A DNA stretch of 64,000 nucleotides from Terebella lapidaria (lineage: Eukaryota; Annelida; Polychaeta; Terebellida; Terebellidae). The stretch's first letter is position 1. The number at the start of each line of letters is the position of its first letter. Under the pieces are notes generated by a model, which saw nothing but the letters and a program-made list of their open reading frames with translations, was not told the origin of the DNA and searched no databases. A program made the translations under genes and the position numbers. The stretch lies in the NCBI GenBank assembly GCA_949152475.1, contig OX424563.1, positions 3,569,001 to 3,633,000 on the forward strand. The letters are read 5' to 3'. Of the stretch, positions 34,931-48,618 are shown piece by piece.

Positions 34931-37735
34931 TCTTTCTAAAAAAAATCCATGGGTCTATTTGACAATTTGCATCATCTCTACGATTTGTTTCACTTTACGT
35001 TTTGCAATACGTTACGTTTTTTGGTCCCACATCCTCCAGACAACGCCCTGATGACCCTGCAGGGAAGCTTTAATATGCGGGAAGTGAACACATTTACATT
35101 TGCGCTGAACCTTAATTGACATATGTGTTATTTGCAATACATGAGATGCAAACTGATTCTCGTGGTATCAATAGGAAATATATTATATGAACTGCAAGTA
35201 AGAAATAATTATCAACATTTCTGTGTCACTGAACGGCAATAGGTTCGTGTGAAACTGTATACAGAACCTCTGACTTCCAATGTTACATTTTTCCAATTAT
35301 CTGGTTGCAATGTAAATTTTGTATTCACCAAATTAGCAGCTTCTAATCAGTTTCAAAAGAATATATTAGTTTTTTTTTTTAAATTTGACTTTTCAAAGAT
35401 ATTTCCACTCCCTATGCACATATCGTTTCACACGGCTGTTGAATCAATCTGTATCGATTTCGAATCTCAATCGTTGTGAGCTTGATTTTGTAACTGTACA
35501 TTGCGATCTTCTGACAGTGATTGGGTATTACATATATATTATGATATATGTATATGTGACACTTCACAAAATGCCTCAGTTATTGATATTTATATTCAGT
35601 ATTTATATACATGAATTGATTGAATCAATACATCAAAGTGTTAAGGTATACGTATTTTCACATTTATGTTTACAGACTGACACACTCCCGGGGTCTTATT
35701 TTCCTGAATATGACGCCAGATCCGCGGTTTTCAGTATATTCATGTTTAGATGATCGCGCATATTATGTCGCCTAAACGCCATTGATAAAGCCTTCATACT
35801 TTATCATCCACTGTGATCAGTACTGGTGATGACATATGGTGTGTAATGTGGATTTATATGGCAATAAACTGTGTTAAGCATGAGATGTTTATGTTTGAAT
35901 GTCACGTGATACAGATCATGTGATTCGTTCTGTGGTTTGATTCTGGGATATAAAACTGTCAGCATTCGCATCGATCAGAACTGACAAACGGGGAAGCAAT
36001 TCAGAGAACCGCATTCATTCCGCATCATACAACGCAAAATCTGGGCGGGATTGTGTGATATATGTAATCGGCGACTTTCCTTCAGATGTAAGTAGATTTC
36101 TGATATCATAACGGCTTCTACTATGAATAGTATTCTATTCGTATTGAAATGGTTTAATCACCAAAGCCTCAAATCAGTAAAGCAGTACAACTCGAATAAT
36201 ATGGAATTGACAAAACTCGGCGCAAAATCTAATAAAACTTCAATATCCGAATAGTTTGAGGTTCTACATGGATTTATGTTGCAACTATGGACAACATATA
36301 ACGACTTCAATACCTAAATAAATAAATTTAATTATGAAGTCATAATTTCTAAACCATTTGAAATGGATCAACCGCAACCATTTCGTGAAAAAAGTTAATT
36401 TCTCATGATGCTGTAGTCTCTGTACGCTTCACTACTACAGTGCCAATTAGGTATCTGGAAATATTGGAAAGGACGCCATTTTGAATAAATTATTATGAGA
36501 AATGAACAGGAAACGATCGAAATATTCTGATTATTTTGTCGAATTCCCCATTCATCATGTGACCTCATTTTTTTTTTATTAAAATACGATCGGGTGGTCT
36601 TTAGATTTATCTACGTGCCGGGGAATATAATTGATAAGCGTTTTAGGTAAAATGTATTCAAGTAGGCAAAGTACGCGGGAATGTACACGTCTCCCAGCCA
36701 CTTCGCAATGGTTGGCGGCCCCATAAAATGCTTGTTACTTTTATAACTTGTTTGATCAAGTCTCGTAAGTTTCGGCTTTATGTCCCTTTATGTCAACACA
36801 CGGGTTAATATTCAGATGGCATCAGTCGCGCCCGACAATTGGCAAGCATTGACAGGGACCAAAGTTCACAATTGTACGGTGGAGATCACTACATATTCAC
36901 GTAATTATTACTCGCTTTGTAACAAATTTAGCTATATAGAGGAAATATAATTAATCGCTCAAAACATACCCGCTTAAAAATACTGGCAGATGAATACCAC
37001 ATCATATCACACAACGGCCTTCACACAAAAATTTATACCAGTAATATTAATAATATTTAAATTTGTTTCGCTATTAAATAAAAAAAAACTTATATGATTT
37101 TGAACGTTTTCGCATTGTTAGAATAAGCTGAGGAAGCGTAATTCAATTTTTGCCATACTGAAGGCGGCGGAACCCCATTTAATGCTATGACGTCACGAGA
37201 GAGACTTCCCCAAACAGTCTATCGCCCTCAACACAGATGCTTTAAACTTGGCAAGTTGGGACCGTCCGAGGCTACTCACTTGCCACTTGAGTGTAATATA
37301 TGCAGTCGTACGTGTACAGACGGGCATGTCTGTGTATGTCGGGTACACAGGAGATTGACTGCGGTGCATTACCGAATGTTTGTCCAAGTACTTGTGTAAT
37401 TTTATGAGTTTGACTTTTGCTGTTAGCGTTAAAGTTGGAGAGGCCTGGTGTCGTTTTAATATGCTCATGTTAACTTAAACAACATGCACACGGTCTCCAG
37501 TGGCACATTTCGTGACTTCATTCGAAACCACACCGAGACAGAGGATTCAAATCTGTAGAACGAGTGACGTTCCTGTGAACGACTAAAGAGGCGGTGTGAA
37601 GTCCTATATTGTGTATTCTGACGCCATAAGAAAGTAGTGCCACATCACGGGAGCACCTGCCACAGTCGATTCCAGGTGCGATGGAGGTGGAGGCATTTAG
37701 CCGAAATATATCGGGACGTTAAAAGTAAGTGTTTT
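34931..37735. other. Region downstream of prominin; poly(A) candidate and possible untranslated exon
   Basis: AATAAA at 35863-35868 could end the prominin transcript, which would imply a 3' UTR near 0.95 kb. At 37724 the sequence AAAA-GTAAGTG is a strong splice donor downstream of a moderately GC-rich stretch (37500-37720) with only a 13-codon ORF, so an untranslated 5' exon of an unseen gene is possible. No coding gene can be supported. Confidence 0.35.
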
Positions 37736-40700
37736 TCTTATCAAAATACATTATAAAGATGTGATATAAACCACTGATTTTTTAAAAGAGTTAAAAGAGA
37801 TTTAAATGTTTACATGCAAAAAAAGTATTCTTATTTTTGCTGCTAAGAGTTGGCTCGGGCAATACAATCTAATTTGAGAATATAATTCGGAAGTTTGTGT
37901 CACTCATCCGATATAACTGATGAGGACAATCTTCTTTGTTTGCCGGTGGCTATCCAAACGTAAACTATAAGAACCAGTATGGTATGATCCAAATTTGCAA
38001 AATACATCTGTTCCGTATCCGTGTGCCTTGGGAAACGTATATTTATAGGGTTAAGAAATGAAACACACCGGTCGTTTTGTTAGGGTCAGTCATTATTCGG
38101 TATATTATATGCATGAAATCAGTACATATACGTGCATAATATTATGTGTACAATATGGCACAAAATCGAAAGGATGAAATATCTAGTGAGATATTTTCGG
38201 TTTCTATTCTTTATATGGTCAAAAGTGTAACACCAGTGCCTATGAATATTTTACTATTCACACCGTAACGTTCGCACGTGATGTGATTTTCATTGTTGTG
38301 CAATCGCACTGTCTCTATCAGAAAATAGAGAACCACACTCCGCCAAACAATGCAAACATATCGCATGACAGGAGAGCTCTCTACAACACGGGTGTAGAAA
38401 CATCGCGGTATTACGGTACTTGACGGATGAAGAGACCCGGATCATCTTACAAAACATTTACAGTCTGGCTTAGTGGGTGCAAATAATGTCTAAACACACA
38501 CATACTTAACAGGGTAACGCCACCAACCCTAATGCAAATCTAATAATTGTTATTGAATACCTGACCTGATCATGAGTCAGATTGAACAATAATCGTGATG
38601 ATATAATTATTGATTGCTGTAGGTATTAATGGAAACTATAGCCAGTGTTCATGCGAATATGTGTCACAGTACACACATATATATCTTATTGTTATACACA
38701 TATAAGTTTTGTGTCCATAAAATGCCAAGGAATAAACAATTTATTACCACATATTTGAATAAATAAGCGTGTCTTGTACATTTAATTCAATACACATTTA
38801 ATTCAATACACAAATATTTATCTTATATATATTTTGGGGACAATTGAGGCCGGGTGTATAAAGGCTGGCCAGTATGTAAAAAAAAAACCCTAGGAAATTC
38901 CAACACAGTACTTATTTTTTTTAGTTTTAGTTCCAAGCCGCGTATTTTAGTAATATTAAGGACACCTATAACAGTTAGATCGTACTTTATTCGCAAACCG
39001 GAAAACAAACACACATGCACATGAAGTTGGTGATTGATCAGCAGTTTACATTTAAGTTCTTAAAACTCCACGAGTATTCATGCTATACAATATTTAATCT
39101 GACCAGTGGTTTGGTTATGACCAGCACCTACATGTATATATAATTTTAAAGTGAAAATATGATGTAAACTGATATGAAACATCTCGTCGAACAGAACAGA
39201 ATGGTGTTTACGGCAGGTCAATATCACAATCCGTTCAAAAGAGACTTCAAAGACTGAAATCGGCAGAACTGTTTTTTTTTTCTTTTACAAATTCAGCTAA
39301 TTAGTTTATGAATAAGATCTACATGACGTCATCGGGAAAGCCATTTTAGTTAGGTACTCTGATATGTATTAATCAGGATTTAATGTTATGATTATTCGTC
39401 AAATCTTATTCAATATAATTTTCAATATGAATTATCACTGTTCATTTTCGCTGCTGTTGTCAAGGTAACCAGTGACCTAGTATGGTCCATAAGAACCACG
39501 GTTGTCAGGGCCAAAACCCACTTAGAATATGGTATGCACAAATAAAACCGGTGCAGACTCGATCACTATATGAATTTAAAGTAATAAACGACAGAAAGTG
39601 TTCGGATAGCTTGACTTGGTAGTTACCATGGCAACCAGGGGTAACTTTGGTTCTAAAGAATTATTGGTAACAATAACAGTACAGTTTGTGTGGATATTTA
39701 CTATTTATGGTACATAACAATATGCATTATATATATAGTCACATCATCAGAACCTTCAATCAGAATATTTTGCACAGCTCAAAATAACCTAATTAAAACT
39801 TACCCCCCCCCCCCCTCATGACGTTATGATTCTCATTAACATCTGATTTGGATATGAATGAGTTGATAAAACTTCTCAAAGGGCTTCTGTAATGTAGTGC
39901 CGAAATCACTTTCAAATGGCTGTAAATTTACTGTAAGGACCATTTTATTTAGTTAATTGAGATCTTACATATTGGGTTACAGAGTGTCTGCACTTTACTA
40001 ATACTCTGAGTAGAGCCTCGACAATCTGATCAATGGAGAAATTTGGTAATCATGAAGCCAAACAATTTGATATATCTAATTAGGGCAGACTCTTCTGATC
40101 TCAGGTAAACTTGATTTCCACCGTGTAATATATAGGATTTACATATTAATTTTTCGATCTGTGAAATTACGAATGCTACATTGATCTATTTTGTTAATAA
40201 TGTATATGGTGTGGAAAAACTGCCCAAAACAGCCCGGAAGAAACAACACAAACAGCGAAAACAAATGTCTCACTGAAATATAGGATTGAGTATACTATTA
40301 TTCATTCAATAGTGGATCAGATATTTGTATATCTACATCTGTTCAAAATTGTATAATTATATTGACAATCATATTGACAGACTGACAATATTTCAACATT
40401 ATGATGAAACCAACTACACACAATGACATGTACACCAAAGCACAATATGCCTATATTTAAACAGTGAAATGCTGATATCATAAAGATAAACATGTACATG
40501 ACCAATGCATCAGTGTTAATTCAGGAAAAAAAGAGTACAACAAAGGAACATTTTTGATAGTCAATTATATTCACCGTGTGACTTTGATGCAATGGAAAAT
40601 CAACGGTCAAGGCATATCAAAATGTCCGATGAATTTTGTCATAACATTGATTTCAGTTACCAGTCCACTTTTATTTGAAATTGTATACTAGTATGTTTAA

Positions 40701-41950
40701 AGCATAAAGAAATCCTTATTAATTTCCGCCTTCGATATGTGATCATCTGCATCCCCCATCTTAGATTTCAGGCCTGGATATGAATCTGAAAAAAATTGCA
40801 CAGCAGATGCACTCAAAATGTGTCCTCCTAATAAAAATTACAACAATTGTTACAATAGGTAGGCTTATATATTTTATGGGCAGATCTGACATAAACATGA
40901 TAGAATCCTTGAATTTTCTTGCATCCCCGGGATCCCATTATGAGATGAGATGTTTCTGTGCCCGACGAAAACACTTAAAATTACAAGTATATGCCTAAAA
41001 CATGAGCTACTTTGATATGAACTTGATAAGATGTGGGACATTTGGTGAACGAACATTTTTATATTTGAAAACAGACACCAATTTCAGTTAAATGATACCG
41101 ATGTATAATATATAATGCATAATGATGTGAGTAGAGAGGGGCCAATAATTGGAAAATGAATATCGTTTAGGTGTATCTCCATTCATCATAGTGGGAATTA
41201 TAGGTGTAGCATATTGGATTATGTTAATCTAACCACGGATAAATCAGGATGAAGAAAAAATCGTCAGGAATGAAATGAGTGATATATTCATATATTGATC
41301 ATAGCACTTGACATTCATGCCCACGTAAATTAACTTCATTAGCATAAATACTGAAAGTTCACATCAAAGATCCGGTCTTTATCCATTTTCGGGTTGAGCC
41401 ATACTCTCCAAAATCTTCAAAATGTTCGATCATCCCATAAAGTTAAACTTTATGTTTCTAGGACATGTCTGTTCGTAGAATTCGTTTTCCGAAATCATCT
41501 TGGCCAATACCCATTACTGTCAACTTGAAACAAAAAACTCTCCGCATTTTTTGGTTTATTGGATTGTCACATACCTTCAGATACTCAAAGGCGCAGTATA
41601 CGTTTGAACGAAAGAAATAAAACCTAGTGAATCTCCTAAATTGAGCGAATATGGAAATCATGTCCGAATTTACAACCTGTACTCCTTTATTAAAGGTACT
41701 TTTTTCCATTACCTAGTAAGTGTACAGGCTTGGGTTTGTCGAGATATTCATGCTGTACTTCAGTGTCTGACCCCCATAATGTCTATGCCGGTTTTATCGG
41801 CGTTATTTGAGGAAAGTCGAAAATTTACGATATCTGCTGTTTGCTCACAGGTTGTTAACTTGAGATCTTTGTTTTAAGCAACCGGGCCATAAAGTCTGTT
41901 TATTACCACTTCGCTACGTGTTCGTCATAGGCAAAATTTCAAACCTTGAA
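37736..41950. other. AT-rich intergenic sequence
   Basis: No supportable coding region, RNA gene or strong repeat. A 12-C run sits at about 39805. The short ORFs present have no recognised domain. Confidence 0.4.
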
Positions 41951-42043
41951 CATATATAAATCAGAGATAACGCGAGGCGGCCGCCTTCATGCGTATACAC
42001 CATGTCTGAAGCCTGCCTTGCTCTCACTGGCTTTAGTTTTCAG
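41951..42043 (+). other. Possible TATA promoter with a 14-codon first exon
   Basis: TATATAAA at 41953-41960 precedes, by about 45 bases, a short GC-rich leader and an ATG at 42002. That ATG opens 14 codons ending exactly at a splice-donor-like CAG-GTAAAA (42041-42049). Each part is weak; no downstream exon was recognised. Confidence 0.2.
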
Positions 42044-44516
42044 GTAAAATTTTAAAAGCAACTGCAATTGAAATCTCCTAGAGACACCTCAATTTCGGTG
42101 AGTTGTGGTTCGAGGTGTAGGGATCACGCATTTGGGTGAAATGTCTTTGATCATTCACAACACAAGCGTACTACTAGCAGACGAAAAGCGTTTTGTCAGT
42201 TAAGAACGGATAATGGCGATCAATCGGATGTGAGATCATACAGCAAGCCAGGTGATAAGCCTCTTATTCGATACAGTTATTGATTTGGCATAAACTTTCC
42301 TGATGTCGGAGGCAGCCCACTTCGCGGTGGCGGTAAAGAGGCTGACCTGCTCACGGAGATGTATTCGTGCGTCGCGCTGTCTGCACACAGTTCGGAGTCC
42401 TGTGTACATCTCACATTGTGACCATAAGTCTGGTTATATCATGGTCTCAGTGTGATATGTTTACAGGCCCCGGGCACTGCAACACCACCTTGACGTCTCA
42501 AAGGCAACTGATGTAAAATACTAAGATATAATGAATGTACCATTCAATACACCACAATATCAAGAACTAGAATTTATATCTGAGGAAGATTATGTTCCAT
42601 CAGCTGGGATGGTGATTTGGGCCGTGCAACTGTTTCCTTGACTGCGGTTTTTAACCGTAGCTTGGTAACTGATGCAGGCAATAGCAGCATGCAATAAAAC
42701 CGAACATAACTCATACAAGCATCCAACCTGTGAAACGATTTATAGTTATCGTGTTAAACGTGTACGAACCCAGCCTTCGGATTGAAATTTGATGACGATA
42801 CAGCATATCGATCAGTTGTATAATATTTGTCTTGTCTTCGTGTTGGAGTTAGTATATAATTTATTTTGTTGCTGTTAATCAAATGTAATTTTGGGGGAAA
42901 GGTGTATATAAGTCTGATGTCAAATTGTTTTTTTTTTCTAAATGCCCTGGTTGTCTCATAATCCGAACATGACAATGCATACAAACAATTAATGTGTCAT
43001 ACATGCAACACTGTTACCACTAGACCTCTATTCAATGAATTATGCATGGTAATTCTGAACTCGATCGAAATGATTCTTGTACAACAATAAACATGGAACC
43101 AATATCCAAGTATAAAGTATTCGGAGAGAACAAACCCGAGTCCATTGTACAATTTCCAAATCAAGTGTCAAGTAAATCGAGAAAATTGTATGGAACTTCA
43201 TGAACCTCCATATGTGGCCATAAGGAGGTGACATCACGTGACCAGATCGTGATAACGTCCATATCATTCCTTGAAAGCAGCCATCAACGAACATACTCTT
43301 TTAAAAATTACAATCTCGTTCGGGTGAAAAAAACACACATGGACACCAACAGACACAAAAGTTCAGTGTAAGTGGTCAAATCCGTGGGATACTATCAGTA
43401 TCATAGTCAGAGTCATGTGAATATCGCCTTCTGAATATCATAGCCATGTGAATATAAAAAAATTAAAGATTTCAATCTTTATTCCATAAATCTTCCTGTC
43501 ATATGGAATGTACAGATATGAAGGACATGATTTTTCTGACAAAATGGCGACCATTTCAGATTTTTTTAAAAAAATTGGAGTTTGAATTTTTTCTCCCTAT
43601 TTGACGTGCCTTTCATAAGCTGTAGCAAGATCGTTCGACTTAAATCGCTAAAATTACCCAAAATGTACGTCCGATTCGTCAAAAGTGGCCTAAAATTGTG
43701 ACTTTTTCACAGTTTTTCCGAATTCTTTTCGGTAACTTTCTTTGTAATCGAGCACCAACTTCTTAAGTTTTTGTACGACCGCCTATTCTGCAATACATCG
43801 AACATATCTATGTCCGGCAGATGCAGCCAGAGGATTCTGGGTACCGTAATTGTGTGTATATGAAACCACAGCTATCAACAGCATTATCAGCATCTAATTC
43901 ATACCAATCATGTATTCTGATCCAAGCCCTATCTTTCCAGTGCCATGATTCGACTGAGCGAATGCAGTCATTTTTGCACTTGACGGCGAAGCGCGTAGGG
44001 GATTTAGGAAGTGGATTTTTGCACCAGCATTCTTCTTGCACTTTGACATTAAATTTTGCTGCGCTTTTCATAACTGTATATTTTGCCCTACTTTTTAATT
44101 ATTCATCAAATCGTAGTATCATTCATAATATATACCCCCAAGTTAACGTTCTAAACCCATGAAGTGAACCCACGTGGGCCAAAATGGGCTGACATTGGAA
44201 TAGGCATTGTATAGAACATCCAAGTGACTGAAACCGATTAAGTTATCCAATCTATAATCCATCGAACACAATAGCTAAGTAACGAGATGTAGAACCAATG
44301 ATATCGTACACTTAAATATCACATGAGAAAACGCCACATAGGTAACAACTTGTACATATGACGCCACGCCATATGTAATTATCGCTTGTGTCTTATATTG
44401 TTCCTTCTACGACTTTGTATTCATTCGGACGTGCGGTTCCTGGAAATAAAACAACGTGAACGTTTGACCCGTTCGTCATTGAATCCATTGCCTAATTATT
44501 GGTGCCACCTAATAAA
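42044..44516. other. Intergenic sequence with an unrecognised Cys/Trp-rich minus-strand ORF
   Basis: No firm gene. At 43808-44071 the minus strand encodes 87 codons with nine Cys and five Trp residues and a stop right after Cys-Ile-Cys-Arg-Thr. It reads like the last exon of a secreted protein but matches no family I recognise. The plus strand is also open there (113 codons). Confidence 0.25.
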
Positions 44517-47500
44517 TTTCGAAAAAGCGTACAGCACTATGACCTCGAAGTAATAACACACACACACACACACACAACTTAGCACATTGAAATAATTAGT
44601 TGATCCTATATGGAATCCCGAGACATGAATGGAACATTTTCGTGTGAGTGTTCCATAGTGTGGATTGCACAGTGTCCATGTCATCACATGCTGTTTATAA
44701 TAAATGTGAACAAGGATTTATTCCCAGTTTGATCACAGACCGTTATATCTGACACCTATGGTCCTCAACATTTAGATTTAATATTCAAAACCAAAGAGAA
44801 ACAAGAAAATGCAGCGAACTGCGGAAGACGACATTAGAGCTCGAGCACATCATCAGCACCACGACAGCTGAATATATCTTACACAACGTTAGGTCTACAC
44901 CCCCCCCCCCCCAAAAGAAAGAAAGAAGAAGCCACAATTTCATCCCCTATGTGATTCCAATTCATTTCCGTATACTAGGATGAAAAACATGGCCTACTTC
45001 ATTCATATTACTAATAAGTAAACATTTATTTTAAAATCGATCAATGGAACATATATGCCTGCTAAAATGATATGGAACCTCATTAAAATATCCTCAAAAC
45101 ATTGGAAACTATGAGGAATATCTGCATCTGATAACATCAGATATAGCCTAACACATGCCTTCACTGGGCAAATTAAAATACCAGTTAAGAATAAAAAGAC
45201 TTCGCAATCCAGCACAGAACACCAGCTTAATTGTCATGTTATAAAATACGTCAAATTACGTAAACGGTAAATGTAGCCGTGGCATCGCAGACGCAGATGC
45301 CCACAATAAACACATGCATGTATGCATACACGAATTGCTGAACAGAAATTGTGTTTCAAAATACGCGTCATTGTGGTAAAATTTGCTTTGCATTCTGGGA
45401 ACGTCAATTTCCATCGGCTCCGCCATTTTGGGACGTTTCTAGATAATTTGAACATTTACGTTATTTTCTCAAACCTAGCACATCGATTCATGCCTCATAT
45501 ATCTGTGGAATAGTCGAAGTTTCCCATCAATTCGAGAGATTTTATGTCAAGGACAAAGAAAATCCTCATTTGAAGTAGGTATCTAAACGTTTACATGTCA
45601 AAACGTGCGTCGATAGGTTGGCATGAAACCTCCATGAAAAAGTCAGCGCATAGACATGTAGAGGGTTGGGGGCTTCGCCCTCAACGCTCTAATGTCAAAA
45701 ACACGGAAAATTCATGTTCGTTGAGGTTTATGTCTTTGTCGATACATTACTGTTGACATTGTACCCTAAGATGCATCATCAGGTCAGGTGTTGTAAGATC
45801 GGTGTCGTCTCCCTTGAGGTGTGCATGTTTATGGTTATCTCGTACATTGTAATTGTGACAGTTAATGATACAAATATAACACTATGGGATGATCAACGCC
45901 CCGATGTAATCCTTGTCAGCCTTCGGACATTAACATATTATATTTATTAATATACCTTCTAAAATAGTCAAATATCAACTTTGATATAGAATGTAAACTA
46001 AACTTAAATATGAAATTAATCATAATTTTTGAACAATCATCTATATGACATGTAATGACATTTTGTATCTAAAAACCGAAAATTCGGTGATATATTCTCT
46101 TCGCTGTAGAATCATGGCGAAATCTAACCTCAAAATACCTGCCACAAACCAAATCGTTGTTTATGCTCTGCACCATTTGAGTAGATCTATGCTGTACTTC
46201 TCACATTCAACGCAATTGTTGCTCAGTTGATAAACACGTTTTCAAAAGTATAAATGAGAGTGAGCGGCAGGTGTCACTTGTGAAATTCATCACTAAAGCT
46301 ACCCAAATGATACTGCTACTGGTACGTAGACCTGATAGCCTATTCAGATGCGATATTTCCCGTGGTCCTGTATGTAGTTCAACCACTCTTAAAATTTCAT
46401 GCTGAAACTTGAACTGCCCGAGAGCAGGCATACAGCAATTTTCTGCTAAATTTGAAAAAAAAAGTTTGCTATCTTCTCCAATAATAAAATTCAGCTGAAA
46501 AAACGTTGTCGGGAATCTAATCAAACGTGTGAATCTGGGCATGTTTACATCCTGGTCTATCTTAGAAGAAAGTATTGTTGCACTTTTGTTACGGAAGTTT
46601 ATTTTGGTGTATTCTGCCCACACATGAAGTCAATTTGCCCTGCTAAAATTGAGAGCATGTGCACAAAATCGTGTTCCGGAAATCTACGATGGCATTAAAA
46701 TTAACAAACACTACAGTCCAGTATTCCACTGCAGATGGGATATCTATCAGATGGGATCAGAATCAGTGGGGATGACGCAAAGGTTTGCCCGACAGGCGGT
46801 TTTGAACACACCACAAGCAAATAAAGAACAAAGACTCACAAAGAGTCATCGTCCCGATTGTATATGGAAAATTATCAATTTTTTGTGAAGTTCTCTTCCA
46901 AACCACTCCAAACCGGTGGCCTATATCTGATTGGTTTGGGCGAACCATTGTGAAGAAACCGATCTGAATCCGTGCCTTATTTTTTGTGTTCAGACACCGG
47001 TGTAACAAATGTCTACTGACTCTGCTGGCCTAGAATACCAAATAGAATATACATGTATATTCTTGTATTCATTCTGAATATGCATTTGACCCAATATAAC
47101 CTGTCACTGCCATTTGCAAGATTCCCATGAGGTACAAATTCAACGTAGCAACAAGCTGACGACCTCACACGAGTTTCCACCGTAAGTTATCCCTATGATT
47201 AACTGGTTGAAGAGGAACACAAGCAGTTCAAAACTTGACAAACATCACGCACAGATCACACGAAATTTTGCATTGATTTGGACTTATTATTATATTTAAC
47301 AGTGTCCTTTGAAAACAACTCACATGTAAGAAATGCAAGCTCTGCTACGCACAATGTAGTTTGCAATTCAATGGCAACACTGTGAAGCAATCTTATGTAA
47401 AATAAATGCAGTTATACTTTTGAAATTTTCATTGATTTGGATTTATGATTATATTAAATATGCGTGAGGAATTCCACAACTTCAACAGTGTCCTTTGAAA

Positions 47501-47600
47501 GCAACTCACATGTAATAAATGCATGATCTGCTCCATACAATGTAGTTTGCAATTGAATGGCAACTGTGAAGCAACCACATGTAAAAAAATGCAAGTATAC
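44517..47600. repeat. Duplicated segment, copy A (upstream of the zinc-finger gene)
   Basis: Collinear with 51946-54130 at roughly 90-95% identity by eye. Shared blocks include AGCACTATGACCTCGAAGTAATAACACAC, a block around CATGTTCGTTGAGGTTTATG (45713 and 52243), and the region near 46300-47560. Copy A carries the Helentron-like insertion 44802-45696, absent from copy B. An (AC)n run lies at 44555-44577. The 78-82-codon ORFs shared by the copies differ mostly at non-synonymous positions and are not treated as genes. Confidence 0.85.
44802..45696 (+). mobile_element. Non-autonomous Helentron/Helitron-like element, copy 2
   Basis: Same ends as 5466-6274: CAAGAAAATGCAGC at the left, GACATTAGAGC at 44830-44840, its reverse complement at 45686-45696, and the hairpin 45665-45685 (one C changed to T in the stem). 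The matching uninterrupted site in copy B (52221-52237) reads through an A-run, so the insertion edges are known to within a few A residues. This copy has an additional poly-C block near 44900. Confidence 0.65.
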
Positions 47601-47710
47601 TTTTGCAAAATGAAGTAGTTCATCTTCTGAATGGAACTCATGATCTGCTAAGTACAAATCAAAACCCAGTTCAATAGCAACTGTGAAGCAATCCGCAGGC
47701 TCAGCTGCAA
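47290..47710. repeat. Tandem repeat of about 165 bp upstream of the zinc-finger gene
   Basis: Blocks of GTGTCCTTTGAAAACAACTCACATGTAAGAAATGCA, ACAATGTAGTTTGCAATTCAATGGCAAC and GTGAAGCAATC recur near 47301, 47488 and, partly, 47640. They occur again near 53917 and 54100 in copy B. Confidence 0.75.
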
Positions 47711-47802
47711 TATTGCAATTATACGGGACTGATCCGAGAAGATTAATATATGCACAGTCAGTTAATTGCAGTTATCACGCGGGACCTTTATTACAAACTC
47801 TG

Positions 47803-47810
47803 TATAAATA
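47803..47810 (+). promoter_or_regulatory. TATA box of the zinc-finger gene
   Basis: TATAAATA 103 bases before the ATG at 47913, which would place the transcription start near 47835 with an 80-base leader. No intron is needed between them. Confidence 0.55.
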
Positions 47811-47912
47811 TCCGTGTGTCCAATGCAGATATATCACACAAATACGCTGAGAGCTCGTGCATGATACACAAATATCCCTACTCAACAAATCTGAGCATAG
47901 ATATTAACCATC

Positions 47913-48482
47913 ATGGAGTATTCATTGTGTGATTACAACTTGGAGTACATCCAGGAGCAGCCAATGGACTCAATCAGGTGTTTTCTTGCTGAAGAAGTCG
48001 GCTTCGATCATAGTGTCATCACTCAGTACACACAATATCCGGGTCCCTGTCAACTACTTACCAACAACAAGGTCACGTGTCCGGACAGAGTACAACCGAC
48101 CCCACGTATCAAAAAGACACAACAGAAAACTGACATCAAGCCATGCAAACACACATGTGGTATTTGTCTCCAGAAATTCCCAACTCGCAAGGAATTCTCG
48201 CTCCAAGCTCGTACTCATCGGCCTGAGAAGCAGTTCGCATGCGATTTCTGTGGCAAGTGTTTTAAGCAGACCACTACGATGATGACACACCGCCGCATCC
48301 ACACGGGAGAGAAACCCTTCCAGTGTCAGATCTGCCAGAAACAGTTCTCCGACCACTCGTCCTACATCAAACACAAGAGAGTACACTCAGGCGAGAGGCC
48401 GTACACATGTACAGTCTGTGACAAAGCTTTCAGCCAGTCGGGCAACCTCACCAGACATATGAAATCTGTTCACCGGCCGTAG
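47913..48482 (+). CDS. One-exon C2H2 zinc-finger protein, four fingers (first degenerate)
   Basis: 189 residues; the ATG sits in a good context (ATCATGG). The first 85 residues are an unrecognised region with several Tyr and Cys and a basic patch near 68-76. Four C2H2 units follow at about 88-108, 116-136, 144-164 and 172-193-equivalent positions at the C-terminus, joined by RPEKQF, TGEKPF and SGERPY linkers typical of DNA-binding arrays. Fingers 2-4 keep all Cys and His ligands; finger 1 has Gln in place of the first His, so it probably does not fold normally. Likely a nuclear DNA-binding regulator; target unknown. AATAAA lies at 48528-48533. The 5' flank belongs to a duplicated segment, and a broken copy of the gene's start lies just downstream. 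Confidence 0.85.
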   Translation: MEYSLCDYNLEYIQEQPMDSIRCFLAEEVGFDHSVITQYTQYPGPCQLLTNNKVTCPDRVQPTPRIKKTQQKTDIKPCKHTCGICLQKFPTRKEFSLQARTHRPEKQFACDFCGKCFKQTTTMMTHRRIHTGEKPFQCQICQKQFSDHSSYIKHKRVHSGERPYTCTVCDKAFSQSGNLTRHMKSVHRP

Positions 48483-48527
48483 CTTCCAATTTGTTTTACA
48501 GTTATTATATTTGATGTCATAATATGC

Positions 48528-48533
48528 AATAAA
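48528..48533 (+). terminator. Poly(A) signal of the zinc-finger gene
   Basis: AATAAA 46 bases after the stop codon. Confidence 0.65.
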
Positions 48534-48618
48534 CATGTGGCTCTCTAGTTTTTGTTCGTTTTGTGTCACATTCTGGTAGTACGGATTAGATTGTCAACCA
48601 TATCACATTACCAAACAT

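Noticed and set aside
37187-37468. Overlapping 70- and 91-codon ORFs on opposite strands
   Set aside because: No domain and no splice or promoter context; likely chance.
45714-45950. 78-codon ORF almost identical to an 82-codon ORF at 52244-52492
   Set aside because: The copies lie in a duplicated non-coding segment, and nearly all differences between them change the amino acid, the opposite of what selection on a protein would leave.
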